DNA from: Pedobacter gandavensis
GTDB lineage: Bacteria > Bacteroidota > Bacteroidia > Sphingobacteriales > Sphingobacteriaceae
Direction: 5' to 3'
Length of the DNA: 64,000 nucleotides
Assembly: GCF_014172405.1 (NCBI RefSeq)
Contig: NZ_WNXC01000001.1
Coordinates: forward strand, 1,550,001 to 1,614,000
Shown piece by piece: positions 28,200 to 37,841 of the stretch. Numbering within the stretch: position 1 is the first letter of the stretch; every line of letters starts with the position of its first letter. A program made the position numbers and the translations under genes. The notes below the pieces were generated by a model. That model did no database searches. It was not told the origin of the DNA and saw only the letters and a program-made list of their open reading frames with translations.

Positions 28200-29258
28200 A
28201 TGAGTACTACCTCCACATATACCCACACTAAGGTTTTCAAACTTGAAAGCGGCAAGAAATTGCGCAAAATCGAGCTTGCTTACCAGACGTATGGAAAATT
28301 AAACGCCAAAAAAGACAATGTGATCTGGGCTTGTCACGCGCTGACAGCCAATGCAGATGTATTGGATTGGTGGAAAGGTCTGTTTGGAAACAATGACCTG
28401 TTTAATCCTGAAGAACATTTCATCATTTGCGCCAATGTATTGAGCTCCCACTATGGCAGCACCAATCCACTAAGTGTAAATCCAACCACCGGATTACCTT
28501 ACTACCTGGCTTTCCCGGAAGTAACCATCCGGGATATGGTCGCTGCACACCGTTTATTAGCGGCGCATTTGGGTATTGAAGAGATCAAAGTACTTATTGG
28601 TGGATCATTAGGTGGCCAGCAAGCCGTAGAATGGGCTATTGAAGATAGTTCAGCCATACAAAACCTGATTCTGGTAGCCACAAATGCAGTACACTCCCCA
28701 TGGGGAATCGCTTTCAATGAAAGCCAGCGCTTAGCCATCAGTTCCGATAGAAGTTTCTACGCAAATAAACCGGATGGTGGACTAAAAGGTCTAAAAACTG
28801 CCCGTAGCATCGCATTGTTGTCGTACCGCAGTTATGATGCCTATACCGCTACTCAACTGGAGAGTGTAAATGAAAAAACAGATTCCTTCCGCGCTTCCTC
28901 TTACCAAAACTATCAAGGTGAAAAGCTTTGCAAACGCTTCAATGCCTATAGCTACTGGTACCTGAGCAAAGCGATGGACAGCCACAATGTTGGTAGAAAC
29001 AGAAGCAGCATTACCGATGCCCTGGCTTCTATTAAAGCCAATACTTTGGTAATCGGGATAGAAAACGATGTATTGTTCCCGATTTCTGAACAACAATTCC
29101 TGAGCAAACACATTCCTGAGGCAGAATTTTTCAGTGTAAAATCTGCTTATGGTCATGATGGATTCCTTATTGAAACGGATGTCCTGACCAATGTGATCGG
29201 GAACTTCCTTAAAGAAAGCACAAACAAGAAAATAATTAAATTACATAAAACAGCATAG
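28200..29258 (+). CDS. metX: Homoserine O-acetyltransferase
   Basis: Alpha/beta-hydrolase-fold acetyltransferase that activates homoserine for MetY. 352 residues. The nucleophile Ser136 is in GGSLGGQQAVEW, and the late His is in AYGHDGFLIETD. The oxyanion region WACHALTANADV is also typical. Acetyl rather than succinyl specificity is inferred from the partner MetY. Middle gene of the riboswitch operon. Confidence 0.94.
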   Translation: MSTTSTYTHTKVFKLESGKKLRKIELAYQTYGKLNAKKDNVIWACHALTANADVLDWWKGLFGNNDLFNPEEHFIICANVLSSHYGSTNPLSVNPTTGLPYYLAFPEVTIRDMVAAHRLLAAHLGIEEIKVLIGGSLGGQQAVEWAIEDSSAIQNLILVATNAVHSPWGIAFNESQRLAISSDRSFYANKPDGGLKGLKTARSIALLSYRSYDAYTATQLESVNEKTDSFRASSYQNYQGEKLCKRFNAYSYWYLSKAMDSHNVGRNRSSITDALASIKANTLVIGIENDVLFPISEQQFLSKHIPEAEFFSVKSAYGHDGFLIETDVLTNVIGNFLKESTNKKIIKLHKTA

Positions 29259-29265
29259 TACTTAG

Positions 29266-30507
29266 ATGAGCAAGAAACTTAAAATTGGTTTATTTGGATT
29301 TGGAGTTGTAGGTCAGGGATTACACGATATTATCCGTGGTCAGGATCTAAACCTGGAGATTATTAAAATCGCCATCAAAAATCCAGAAAAGAAACGCAGT
29401 TTAGACGCGCACCTCTTCACTACCGATCACGACGAAATCCTGAATAACGAAGAAATCAATACCATTGTAGAATTGATCGATGATGCCGAAGCCGCTTATA
29501 CCATTACAAAACGCGCATTAATCAGCGGTAAAAATGTGGTTTCCGCCAATAAAAAAATGATTGCCAATCACCTTGCTGAACTGGTAGAACTACAGGAAAA
29601 ATATGGCGCATCTTTACTTTATGAAGCTGCTGTATGCGGAAGTATTCCAATCATTAGAAACCTGGAAGAATACTACAACAATGAATTGCTACATGGCATC
29701 AGCGGAATCTTCAACGGTTCTTCGAACTATATTCTTTCCAAAATTTTCAATGAAAATATGGAATATGGGGTGGCTCTGAAACAAGCACAAGACCTGGGTT
29801 TCGCAGAAACCAATCCAATTATGGATGTTGGTGGTTACGATCCGAAGTTCAAACTAGCCATCGCTACGGCACATGCTTATGGTCTGTTCATCAACCCTGA
29901 CGACATCCTGAATGTAGGCATTCAAAACCTGAATGATGATGACATCAGGTATGCAAAAGAGAAAAACTTTAAGATTAAACTGGTTCCTACAGCGCGTAAA
30001 ATCAGCACAAAACAAGTCGTTACTTATGTATTGCCAAAGTTTGTGAAATCTGATGATTTCCTTTTCAATGTAGAAAATGAATATAATGGCGTAACTGTTC
30101 AGGCAGCTTTCGCTGACAAGCAGTTCTTTTTCGGCAAAGGCGCTGGTGGCCACCCAACAGGTGCTGCAGTACTTTCCGACATTGCAGCCTTAAGATATGA
30201 TTATCGCTATGAGTATAAAAAATTCCATCAGCAAAATGGTTTAATTCATACCGACAATGTAAACATCGAAGTGTATCTGCGTTATTCAAATGAAGATACA
30301 CTGGATCAGTTGAAGGTTGAGAACATTGTGGAGCGCTTTTCACGTCAGGATTACAAATATGTAATCGGTAGCATCAGCTTGAAAACCTTATTGGAAAACC
30401 GCAGTATATTGGAGCAAGAAGATGTATTCATTGCCCATACCGGAAGATATACTTACACGGAACAACAGGTACAAACAGTAACTGAAGAAGAAGTGTTTTT
30501 TAACTAG
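29266..30507 (+). CDS. hom: Homoserine dehydrogenase
   Basis: NAD(P)-dependent reduction of aspartate semialdehyde to homoserine. The N-terminal Rossmann segment GLFGFGVVGQGL and the catalytic domain EAAVCGSIPIIRN then GISGIFNGSSNYIL are clear. At 413 residues it has a short C-terminal extension that could be a small ACT-like regulatory end, which I cannot confirm. As last gene of metY-metX-hom it brings homoserine supply under SAM control, so methionine demand also affects threonine precursors. Confidence 0.95.
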   Translation: MSKKLKIGLFGFGVVGQGLHDIIRGQDLNLEIIKIAIKNPEKKRSLDAHLFTTDHDEILNNEEINTIVELIDDAEAAYTITKRALISGKNVVSANKKMIANHLAELVELQEKYGASLLYEAAVCGSIPIIRNLEEYYNNELLHGISGIFNGSSNYILSKIFNENMEYGVALKQAQDLGFAETNPIMDVGGYDPKFKLAIATAHAYGLFINPDDILNVGIQNLNDDDIRYAKEKNFKIKLVPTARKISTKQVVTYVLPKFVKSDDFLFNVENEYNGVTVQAAFADKQFFFGKGAGGHPTGAAVLSDIAALRYDYRYEYKKFHQQNGLIHTDNVNIEVYLRYSNEDTLDQLKVENIVERFSRQDYKYVIGSISLKTLLENRSILEQEDVFIAHTGRYTYTEQQVQTVTEEEVFFN

Positions 30508-30525
30508 TTTTTTTGTTTTGACCGT

Positions 30526-30556
30526 AAAAAGGCCCCGAATTTTTCGGGGCCTTTTT
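30526..30556. terminator. Strong bidirectional terminator
   Basis: Perfect 14-base arms at 30526-30539 and 30543-30556 with a 3-base loop. A-run and T-run flanks serve both the met operon and the convergent E2 operon. Confidence 0.95.
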
Positions 30557-30606
30557 CGTTAAAGCGCTGCTAAAACAAACTTTTTATATTCCTTGCGTTC
30601 TTTTGT

Positions 30607-31947
30607 TTAAATCTCTCTGTTGACGTCCCAGTTTTCCAGGTAATCAGCCACGCGGCGTACAAATGATCCACCTAATGAACCATCTACCACCCTATGGTCG
30701 TAAGACAGAGAAAGGAACATCATGTGACGGATCGCAATCACATCACCATATTCTGTTTCCAATACTGCTGGCTTCTTTTTAATGGCACCTACCGCTAAAA
30801 TAGCTACCTGAGGTTGGTTAATAATCGGTGTTCCCATCACGTTTCCAAAAGAACCTACGTTGGTCAGGGTGAATGTACCACCTTGGGTTTCGTCTGGTTT
30901 CAATTTAGAATTACGTGCACGTACAGCCAGGTCATTGACAGATTTCGTTAAACCCAAAAGGTTCATTTGATCTGCATTTTTGATGACAGGCACAATGAGG
31001 TTGCCACTTGGCAATGCTGCTGCCATCCCGATATTGATGTCTCTTTTTTTGATGATCTGCGTTCCATTAACGGATACATTGATCATTGGAAAATCTTTGA
31101 TGGCTTTGGTCACCGCTTCAATAAAGATCGGCGTAAAGGTGATCTTTTCATTTTCACGTTTCTCAAAGTTACGTTTCACTTTCTCGCGCCACATCACCAT
31201 ATTGGTCACATCAGCTTCTACGAAGGAAGTCACGTGTGGGGCATTTTGCACGCTCATCACCATATGATCGGCAATCAGTCTACGCATCCTGTCCATCTCA
31301 ATGATTTCATCACCACCACTTACACTGACCGCTGGTGCTGCTTTTGCAGCTGGCTGACTGGCTTTTACTGCTGCTGTTGTATTTGCCGAAGCTGTTGGTG
31401 TTTGATGTGCTGTACCACCGGCTTTTTGTTGTATATAATTTAAAAGATCGTCTTTTGTTAAGCGGCCTTCTGCTCCTGTTCCTGTGATGCGATCCAGCTC
31501 CGTCAGTTCAATATTTTCCTGGGCTGCAATGTTCTTCACCAATGGAGAATAAAAACGATCTGAGCTTGCTGTACCCGCTTCTTCCTGTTTATCATTTGAC
31601 AACAGTTGCGCTGTTCCCGGAATTTCCGCTAAAATGGCCTCAGCTTGATCTTGTGGTACCACAGTTTCCACAACACTTGCTGCTGCTGGTGTAGCTGCTG
31701 CATGAACATCTGTTTCGATAATGGCAATAACTGCACCTACCTGAACTACTTCATCTTCCTTAAATAACTGCTTAATTAACTTACCGGCGATTGGTGATGG
31801 AACTTCAGAATCCACCTTATCCGTTGCTATTTCTAAAATCGTATCGTCCAATTCTATCACATCACCTGGTTGTTTAAGCCATTTGATAATGGTTGCTTCT
31901 GCAACGCTCTCCCCCATTTTAGGTAACAATAATTCGTATTGAGCCAT
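30607..31947 (-). CDS. Dihydrolipoyl acyltransferase (E2) of a 2-oxo acid dehydrogenase
   Basis: A 446-residue E2 core: one lipoyl domain with lipoyl-lysine K44 in ATDKVDSEV, an Ala/Pro-rich linker, a peripheral-subunit binding domain (YSPLVKNIAAQENI ... GRLTKDDLLNYI), another linker, and a catalytic domain ending with His418 in SYDHRVVDGS. E1 and E3 are not adjacent. Branched-chain or pyruvate substrate cannot be decided by eye. It is third after lptD and cinA on the same strand. Confidence 0.92.
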   Translation of the reverse strand: MAQYELLLPKMGESVAEATIIKWLKQPGDVIELDDTILEIATDKVDSEVPSPIAGKLIKQLFKEDEVVQVGAVIAIIETDVHAAATPAAASVVETVVPQDQAEAILAEIPGTAQLLSNDKQEEAGTASSDRFYSPLVKNIAAQENIELTELDRITGTGAEGRLTKDDLLNYIQQKAGGTAHQTPTASANTTAAVKASQPAAKAAPAVSVSGGDEIIEMDRMRRLIADHMVMSVQNAPHVTSFVEADVTNMVMWREKVKRNFEKRENEKITFTPIFIEAVTKAIKDFPMINVSVNGTQIIKKRDINIGMAAALPSGNLIVPVIKNADQMNLLGLTKSVNDLAVRARNSKLKPDETQGGTFTLTNVGSFGNVMGTPIINQPQVAILAVGAIKKKPAVLETEYGDVIAIRHMMFLSLSYDHRVVDGSLGGSFVRRVADYLENWDVNREI

Positions 31948-31997
31948 TTTTTATTTTCTAATTGGTAACAGGTACAAAAGTAAAGTATTTCGGACAC

Positions 31998-33245
31998 TTA
32001 ATCCTCATGTTGCCTGAGTTCATTCAAAATCATTGATAAGGCTGCTGCTGCTGAGCGCTCAATATTCTGTGTTCTTTTGTTGCCGAAGTTAAAAACTTTT
32101 GACACGACTCCTTTGGCATGAGCTACTGCAATCCAGACAGTTCCAACCGGTTTATCTGGCATTCCCCCATCCGGACCAGCGATCCCGCTTACGGCGACAG
32201 CATAGTCTGTTTTAAAATTTTTAATTGCACCTAAAGCCATTTCTTTTACCGTTTCTTCACTAACCGCGCCATAATTGGCCAATGTTTCGGCTTTAACACC
32301 AAGCAATGACATCTTAAGGTCGTAGGAATAGGTAACCGCACCACCCTCATATACAGAAGAACATCCGGGATGTTGGGTAATCAGGTGGGCAATGTATCCG
32401 CCGGTACAACTTTCTGCGGTTGAAAGGGTCAATTTTCTTTCTTCCATGAAGTTCAGAATGGCCTTTTCCAAAGCAATATCTTCTTCTGCTACCACATGAG
32501 TTTTTATTCTGGCAATGATCTGCTGTGCATAAAAATCTACTGCCGCTTTGAGTGGCGCTTCCTCTGCTCCGGTTGTACTCAAGCGCAAACGCACCTGTCC
32601 CAATTTTGGCAGGTAGGCCAATTTAATGCTTTCGGGTAAACTGTTTTCTATAGCTTCAATCTCCATCGCGAGGAAGGATTCCCCAATACCGGAAGTCAGG
32701 ATGGTTTTATGGTAAATGACAGGTAGTTTAAATGCAGCTTTGATCCTTGGAATGATTTCATCATCCATCAGGTACATCATTTCGAAAGGAACGCCTGGCA
32801 TAGATACAAAGATCTTTCCGCGTTCTTCAAACCACATACAAGGCGCGGTTCCGTTTTTATTCTTAATGACGGTACAACCATCGGGCACATCTGCTTGCTT
32901 CCTGTTGAGTTCGATCATTGGCCGGTTCACACGGGCAAAAATCTCGGTCACGTGATTTAGGGTTTCTTCATCTCTGCGGAAACCCATATGGAAATATTTC
33001 GCGAGGGTAACCTTGGTAATGTCGTCTTTGGTAGGCCCCAATCCGCCGGTCATTAAGATCACATCCGCCCGACTTTCGGCCAACCGAAGCGCCTCCATAA
33101 TGTGCTCGGCATCATCGGAAACAGAGGTAATCTGTTTCACTTTCATCCCAATCTGGTTCAGCTGTTTGGCCATCCAGGCGGAATTCGTATCCACAATCTG
33201 ACCGATAAGAATTTCATCTCCTATGGTAATAATTTCTGCCAGCAT
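31998..33245 (-). CDS. cinA: CinA family protein (ADP-ribose pyrophosphatase/nicotinamide-nucleotide amidase)
   Basis: A 415-residue protein with an N-terminal molybdopterin-binding-like (COG1058) domain, seen as IGDEILIGQIVDTNSAWMA and MTGGLGPTKDD, and a C-terminal CinA amidase domain with LSTAESCTGGYIAHLI and VSGIAGPDGGMPDKPVG. It clears damaged NAD-derived nucleotides and deamidates nicotinamide mononucleotide. It starts ten bases after lptD, so probably one transcript. Confidence 0.94.
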   Translation of the reverse strand: MLAEIITIGDEILIGQIVDTNSAWMAKQLNQIGMKVKQITSVSDDAEHIMEALRLAESRADVILMTGGLGPTKDDITKVTLAKYFHMGFRRDEETLNHVTEIFARVNRPMIELNRKQADVPDGCTVIKNKNGTAPCMWFEERGKIFVSMPGVPFEMMYLMDDEIIPRIKAAFKLPVIYHKTILTSGIGESFLAMEIEAIENSLPESIKLAYLPKLGQVRLRLSTTGAEEAPLKAAVDFYAQQIIARIKTHVVAEEDIALEKAILNFMEERKLTLSTAESCTGGYIAHLITQHPGCSSVYEGGAVTYSYDLKMSLLGVKAETLANYGAVSEETVKEMALGAIKNFKTDYAVAVSGIAGPDGGMPDKPVGTVWIAVAHAKGVVSKVFNFGNKRTQNIERSAAAALSMILNELRQHED

Positions 33246-33255
33246 ATTAAGGGGT

Positions 33256-36012
33256 TTAATATCTCGTGTAGTAGTTCTTTCTTTTACTCAATTTCAGATC
33301 TTGTAATACCGAAGCTTTTACTTTAATATCTACGGAATACATTTGTTGTGTTCCAAAAGGAATCCAACTGAAACTCATGTCCCAGCAATGTAAATCGCGA
33401 TAGATTCCAAACCTGGTAATTGCAAAACTATTGGTTTCAAAGTTCCATCCGGAGTCGAAGGTCACCTTCCATTTAGGGGTGATATTGGCATCTCCATTAA
33501 AAGACAAACTGTTGGTGATTCTTCTATTTCTACCTACCGCATCAGTACTGTAGTCGAAACTATATCGGAAGGCAAAGTTCCATGGAATGTTAAAGTCGAC
33601 AAAGGCATTCGGGTCTCTGCTTACTTTTGCCAGGGCCTCCGATTGCTCCGGAGTAAGTCCTTTTTGAATGGCATCCATCTTACGGTCTTGCTCCGTATCA
33701 TTTCTACGCTTTAAAGCTTCCGGATTCAAACTGTAATCAAAAGAGAAACCAAAGGAAGTTACGCGTGGCGCTCTTCCTCTTTGCCAGGTATATTTATCCA
33801 ACAGAAAATAATCTCTATTGCCATTAAATTTATTAATAGAGTCCCCAACAACATAAGGATTCAATACCGCTTGATAATTCACCTGAAACTTATCAGAAAA
33901 AGGTGTACTTCCTGAAACATTAAAAGGAGACAGTTTAAAACTTTTTGCCAAGAGGTTATAGGAAGAGGTGATGGATAAGTTATTGATGATCGGTACTTTC
34001 TTTTCACCTTTTCCAGTCGTATCATTAGGTACCAAAACCTTTGCTTCCACATTATTCTGGATCCCAAAACTGATATTCGCTGAACTTCCGGTTCCCGGAG
34101 GGCCATATAATAAACCTTCTTGCTTAGCATAATAAACTGGATCACCTTTCTGATCTCTCACAGGATCGTTTGGATTCCCCCCATATAATGCCGGCAAATA
34201 ATTACCATATTTAGGATCTGCAAAATTAGGTGTATAGCCAAAACTCACACTGGGCGTCATCACATGTCTCAGTGCTTTCAGCCTGCCCAAATTCTTAAAT
34301 TGTGCGGTAGAATAGATTTTAGTCGTCACACCACCTCCTACGGTATAGGTACCATATCGGTTAAATCCTGGTATAGTGTCTATTTTCACCAAATCCGGCG
34401 TACCTGCCGTTTGCCTCAAAAATGTTTTTCTGATCGACTGGAAATGCCAACGTTCTGTATAATTGATACTGGTGTTAAAATTAAAGTATTTCAGCACGTT
34501 AAAGTTCATGGCGATGGGAATATTATGCTGAACCCCATTCCTGAATTTATTCAAAATGTCTTTTTTGAACAAAATACTATCTCCAGCAGTTACGGTGTTA
34601 GAACTTTGCATCGTATAACCCACTGAAATCTTTTCATACCATTTCGGATCACCTATAGTATTTTTTGAAGCAAAAGGATAAATGTTTCTGGTCATTCCCA
34701 AATTCATATCCGGCAATTGTAGTGTAGTAGTCCCTCTGGAGATATCCTGATCTACCCTGGCTGCCATGGACAGGTTAAACAAGCCGTCAAAAAGCATTTT
34801 AGAATAACTGATCGAAGAGTTTAAGTTATTCGACGATAACTGGGTAGGATCATAATATCCTCCCACTGCGGTACGCTTGTTAAATCCCCGACTGGCAATG
34901 TTTACACTGGCAGAAAAAGTACTCCCCGGATTTGCATTGGCATTCTGGCTATGAGACCAACGCACACTAAAGTCTTTTACCGGCGCATATCCAGGTGTTC
35001 CTTCAATTCCGTAACGGTTACTTCCATAAGTTAAAGCGACATTTCCATTGTACTTATATCTTTTGGTATAGTTAGAAGTCAGGTCTAGTTGGTGAGAACC
35101 CCGGGTATAGATCGTTCCTAATATTTTAGCATCCCAATAATCATTAAGACCAATATAATATCCACCTTCTCTTAAGAAAAACCCACGGGTATAATCCTCC
35201 CCAGGAGAGGGTAAGATGAACCCTGAAGATTTCTTATTCGGTTTTGGAAAGAAGGCAAAAGGCAAACCTAATGGCAATGGAATATCCTCTATTTCTAGAT
35301 ACACCGGACCAGTAATAATTTGCTTTTCGGTCACAATCCCCTTGGTGATGTGGATTCCAAAATGGGGATGCGGCAAATTACAGGTACTATAAAGCTGTCC
35401 TTTACTGTGAATCTCATCATCAGGTTGTTTCTTGGCAATCCCGCCGGAGAAAAATCCACCTTCTTGCTCTGTAAAAACGCCAAAGATTTTTCCGGCACCA
35501 GTTTCGGTATTGTATCGTAAGGAATCGGCAATAGAATTCCCTTGTCCGGGCATCTTAAAAATGGGTCTCCCCACATACTTACCTTTAGAATTTTTAACGC
35601 CGCTGGCGAAAATGTTCTTGGTTTTGTCGTTATAAGTAATGTAATCGGCGTCAAGTTCCAGACCTTGATAAATCACCCTGGCCCTACCATATAGATATAC
35701 GGTACCATCCTTCTTATTTACCTTGGTAGAGTCTTTTGCCGAATATTCGAGTTTATCGCTGGTTTTGGCGGTATCCTGCGGACTACCCTTTGCCGGCGCA
35801 GTTTTATTATTGCTACTGATGGGGCCATTTTTGACATCATCAGGTATTGCTGTAGTTTTATTGGGTTTCCCTAGAGGCGCAGTTTTAGTATTACTCCTTA
35901 CCGGAGTCACCTGCTGAGGGCTGGCAAAAACAGGAGCTACAAATGTCAGAATACCAACAAATGACAATAAAACAAGGCGTTTAATAAAAATGATGTCGCG
36001 TAAAAGTTTCAA
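33256..36012 (-). CDS. lptD: LptD-like outer-membrane LPS assembly protein
   Basis: 918 residues: signal peptide ending near VFASPQQ, a Pro/Thr/Lys-rich low-complexity stretch (about 35-95), an OstA/LptA-like beta-jellyroll region (about 100-270), then a long beta-barrel to a terminal aromatic residue. It inserts LPS into the outer leaflet. The start is TTG at 36012: a stop lies six codons upstream in frame and no Met occurs in the first hundred residues. It is divergent from the amidase operon across 56 bases to the proposed amidase start. Confidence 0.85.
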   Translation of the reverse strand: MKLLRDIIFIKRLVLLSFVGILTFVAPVFASPQQVTPVRSNTKTAPLGKPNKTTAIPDDVKNGPISSNNKTAPAKGSPQDTAKTSDKLEYSAKDSTKVNKKDGTVYLYGRARVIYQGLELDADYITYNDKTKNIFASGVKNSKGKYVGRPIFKMPGQGNSIADSLRYNTETGAGKIFGVFTEQEGGFFSGGIAKKQPDDEIHSKGQLYSTCNLPHPHFGIHITKGIVTEKQIITGPVYLEIEDIPLPLGLPFAFFPKPNKKSSGFILPSPGEDYTRGFFLREGGYYIGLNDYWDAKILGTIYTRGSHQLDLTSNYTKRYKYNGNVALTYGSNRYGIEGTPGYAPVKDFSVRWSHSQNANANPGSTFSASVNIASRGFNKRTAVGGYYDPTQLSSNNLNSSISYSKMLFDGLFNLSMAARVDQDISRGTTTLQLPDMNLGMTRNIYPFASKNTIGDPKWYEKISVGYTMQSSNTVTAGDSILFKKDILNKFRNGVQHNIPIAMNFNVLKYFNFNTSINYTERWHFQSIRKTFLRQTAGTPDLVKIDTIPGFNRYGTYTVGGGVTTKIYSTAQFKNLGRLKALRHVMTPSVSFGYTPNFADPKYGNYLPALYGGNPNDPVRDQKGDPVYYAKQEGLLYGPPGTGSSANISFGIQNNVEAKVLVPNDTTGKGEKKVPIINNLSITSSYNLLAKSFKLSPFNVSGSTPFSDKFQVNYQAVLNPYVVGDSINKFNGNRDYFLLDKYTWQRGRAPRVTSFGFSFDYSLNPEALKRRNDTEQDRKMDAIQKGLTPEQSEALAKVSRDPNAFVDFNIPWNFAFRYSFDYSTDAVGRNRRITNSLSFNGDANITPKWKVTFDSGWNFETNSFAITRFGIYRDLHCWDMSFSWIPFGTQQMYSVDIKVKASVLQDLKLSKRKNYYTRY

Positions 36013-36028
36013 ATTCGTGTGTGAATGT

Positions 36029-36036
36029 TATTTTTG
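36029..36036 (+). promoter_or_regulatory. -7 box of the amidase operon
   Basis: TATTTTTG, a perfect TAnnTTTG. It shows that the upstream GTG at 36021 cannot be the start. Two ATGs downstream are possible (36042 or 36069). The spacer to lptD is very short, so the two promoters must overlap. Confidence 0.6.
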
Positions 36037-36068
36037 CATTGATGTTTAATCCAAAACGTTCAAAATTA

Positions 36069-36947
36069 ATGAAAAATATGCCATTGCTTAGACCAAATGC
36101 AATTTTGATCGTATTTATTTCCATGATAATAGCTACAACCACTAGTTATCAGGGATTTACGCAAGAATATAAAATAAAAACCATCGTATTAGACGCTGGT
36201 CACGGGGGGAAAGACGGCTCTACCAGAGGGGCTTATTCGACTGAAAAAGATGTTGCCTTAAAAACGGCCTTACGTCTTGGTGCTGCGATTGAGGCCAATA
36301 TGAAAGACGTAAAAGTAATTTATACGCGGTCAACTGACGTATTTGTTCCGCTTTATGAACGCATTGCGATTGCCAATAATGCAAAAGCAGATCTTTTTAT
36401 CTCGATTCACTGTAATGATATGCCTATGATCCGCTCCAGTGTGGTAACCGGTTCTCGTAAAGGTAAGAATGGAAAACGGATTCCGATTACAGAAACCGTA
36501 TATCGAAAAAGTACTTCGACACGTGGTGTGGAAACCTTTGTATCAGGTATGGGTAGGATCAATGAGCAGGATGAGGTGATCAAAAGAGAAAATGCAGCCA
36601 TCTTTTTAGAGGAAAACTACAAAGAGAATTATGAAGGCTTTGACCCAAATAATGCAGAGAATTATATTATCCTATCTTTGATGAAGAACACCTTCCGCAC
36701 CCAAAGCTTAAAACTAGCGAAATTGGTGCAGGATGAATATGTACATGTAGGCAGAGTAAACCGTGGTGTTCAGGAAAAAAGTCTGGCCGTTTTAGCAAGA
36801 GCAGGTATGCCTGCAATTTTAACAGAAATAGGATTTATTAGCAACCCCGACGAAGAGGATTATATGAACTCTGAAGCCGGGCAAATAGAAATTACCAATT
36901 GCCTTTTAAAGGCCATAGTGAGCTATCAGCACAAGGTAGAAGGATAA
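36069..36947 (+). CDS. N-acetylmuramoyl-L-alanine amidase (Amidase_3), first copy
   Basis: Zinc amidase that cuts the bond between muramic acid and the peptide. Zinc ligands: His in VLDAGHGGKDG, His in SIHCND, and Glu in AILTEIGFISNPDEE. From ATG 36069 it has 292 residues with signal-anchor or signal peptide MKNMPLLRPNAILIVFISM. An earlier ATG at 36042 remains possible. It is followed 34 bases later by a close paralogue and then an MCE protein, an envelope-maintenance operon. Confidence 0.92.
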   Translation: MKNMPLLRPNAILIVFISMIIATTTSYQGFTQEYKIKTIVLDAGHGGKDGSTRGAYSTEKDVALKTALRLGAAIEANMKDVKVIYTRSTDVFVPLYERIAIANNAKADLFISIHCNDMPMIRSSVVTGSRKGKNGKRIPITETVYRKSTSTRGVETFVSGMGRINEQDEVIKRENAAIFLEENYKENYEGFDPNNAENYIILSLMKNTFRTQSLKLAKLVQDEYVHVGRVNRGVQEKSLAVLARAGMPAILTEIGFISNPDEEDYMNSEAGQIEITNCLLKAIVSYQHKVEG

Positions 36948-36981
36948 TTAGATTACAAGTAAAAATTAAGAGTTAAGCCCG

Positions 36982-37827
36982 ATGAGATTGAAAAGAAGTG
37001 TATTCTTATTTGCCGTTTTATTATTTATAAGTTCAGAGTTTGCCTTTTCCCAAGGATACAAAGTTAAAACCATTGTCATCGATGCCGGTCACGGTGGTGG
37101 TAAACCAGGCGCTGCCGGATCCTATTCCGTAGAAAAAAATGTTGCCCTTCAGGTAGCCCTTAAGCTGGGTAAGAAATTTGAAGAGGACATGCCAGACCTA
37201 AAAATTCTTTACACCAGAAAAACAGATGTGGATGTCGACTTTTATAAAAGAGCCGAAATTGCCAATGATGCAAAAGCAGATATCTTTATTTCTATTCACT
37301 GTAATTCCATGCCAGACCGCAGAGTGGTAGACGGGTATACAAAAGGCAAAAACGGTAAAAGAATCCCAAAATATGCTTATGTAAAAAACACAGGTACCAG
37401 TGGAACAGAAACCTTCGTTGCCGGTACGCATCGCCTTAACGAACAAGATGTTGCCATCAGAGAAAATGCCGACATTAAGCTGGAAAAAAATTATAAACAA
37501 AACTATGATGGATACGATCCCAATGATCCTGAAACATTTATTATACTATCTTTGTTTAAAAATACATTTAGGGATAAGAGCCTAAAATTAGCCAGGTTGA
37601 TTCAAGACAACTACACAAACGAGAATAGAAGAGTAAACAGAGGAGTAAAAGAGCAGGGAATTTTAATCCTACAAAGGGTTGGAATGCCAGCTGTACTTAC
37701 AGAGATCGGATTTATCTCTAATCCCGCAGAGGAAAATTATATGAACTCCGCAAGCGGTCAGGCAGAGATTGTAAATGCAATTTTCGATGCGGTTAAGAAA
37801 TATAAAAAACAAACAGAAGTAAATTAA
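36982..37827 (+). CDS. N-acetylmuramoyl-L-alanine amidase (Amidase_3), second copy
   Basis: A 281-residue paralogue of the preceding gene, from local duplication. Conserved zinc sites: VIDAGHGGGKPG, SIHCNSMPD and AVLTEIGFISNPAEE. Signal peptide ends near FAFSQG. Differences from copy one cluster in the 100-130 region around KNTGTSGTETF, the insert over the active site. Perhaps septal versus lateral roles; inference only. It lies 14 bases before the MCE gene. Confidence 0.92.
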   Translation: MRLKRSVFLFAVLLFISSEFAFSQGYKVKTIVIDAGHGGGKPGAAGSYSVEKNVALQVALKLGKKFEEDMPDLKILYTRKTDVDVDFYKRAEIANDAKADIFISIHCNSMPDRRVVDGYTKGKNGKRIPKYAYVKNTGTSGTETFVAGTHRLNEQDVAIRENADIKLEKNYKQNYDGYDPNDPETFIILSLFKNTFRDKSLKLARLIQDNYTNENRRVNRGVKEQGILILQRVGMPAVLTEIGFISNPAEENYMNSASGQAEIVNAIFDAVKKYKKQTEVN

Positions 37828-37841
37828 GTAAAGACAGATAC

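Noticed and set aside
36021-36068. GTG start for the first amidase
   Set aside because: It lies 5' of the TATTTTTG box, so the mRNA would not include it; ATG 36069 also gives the better signal peptide.
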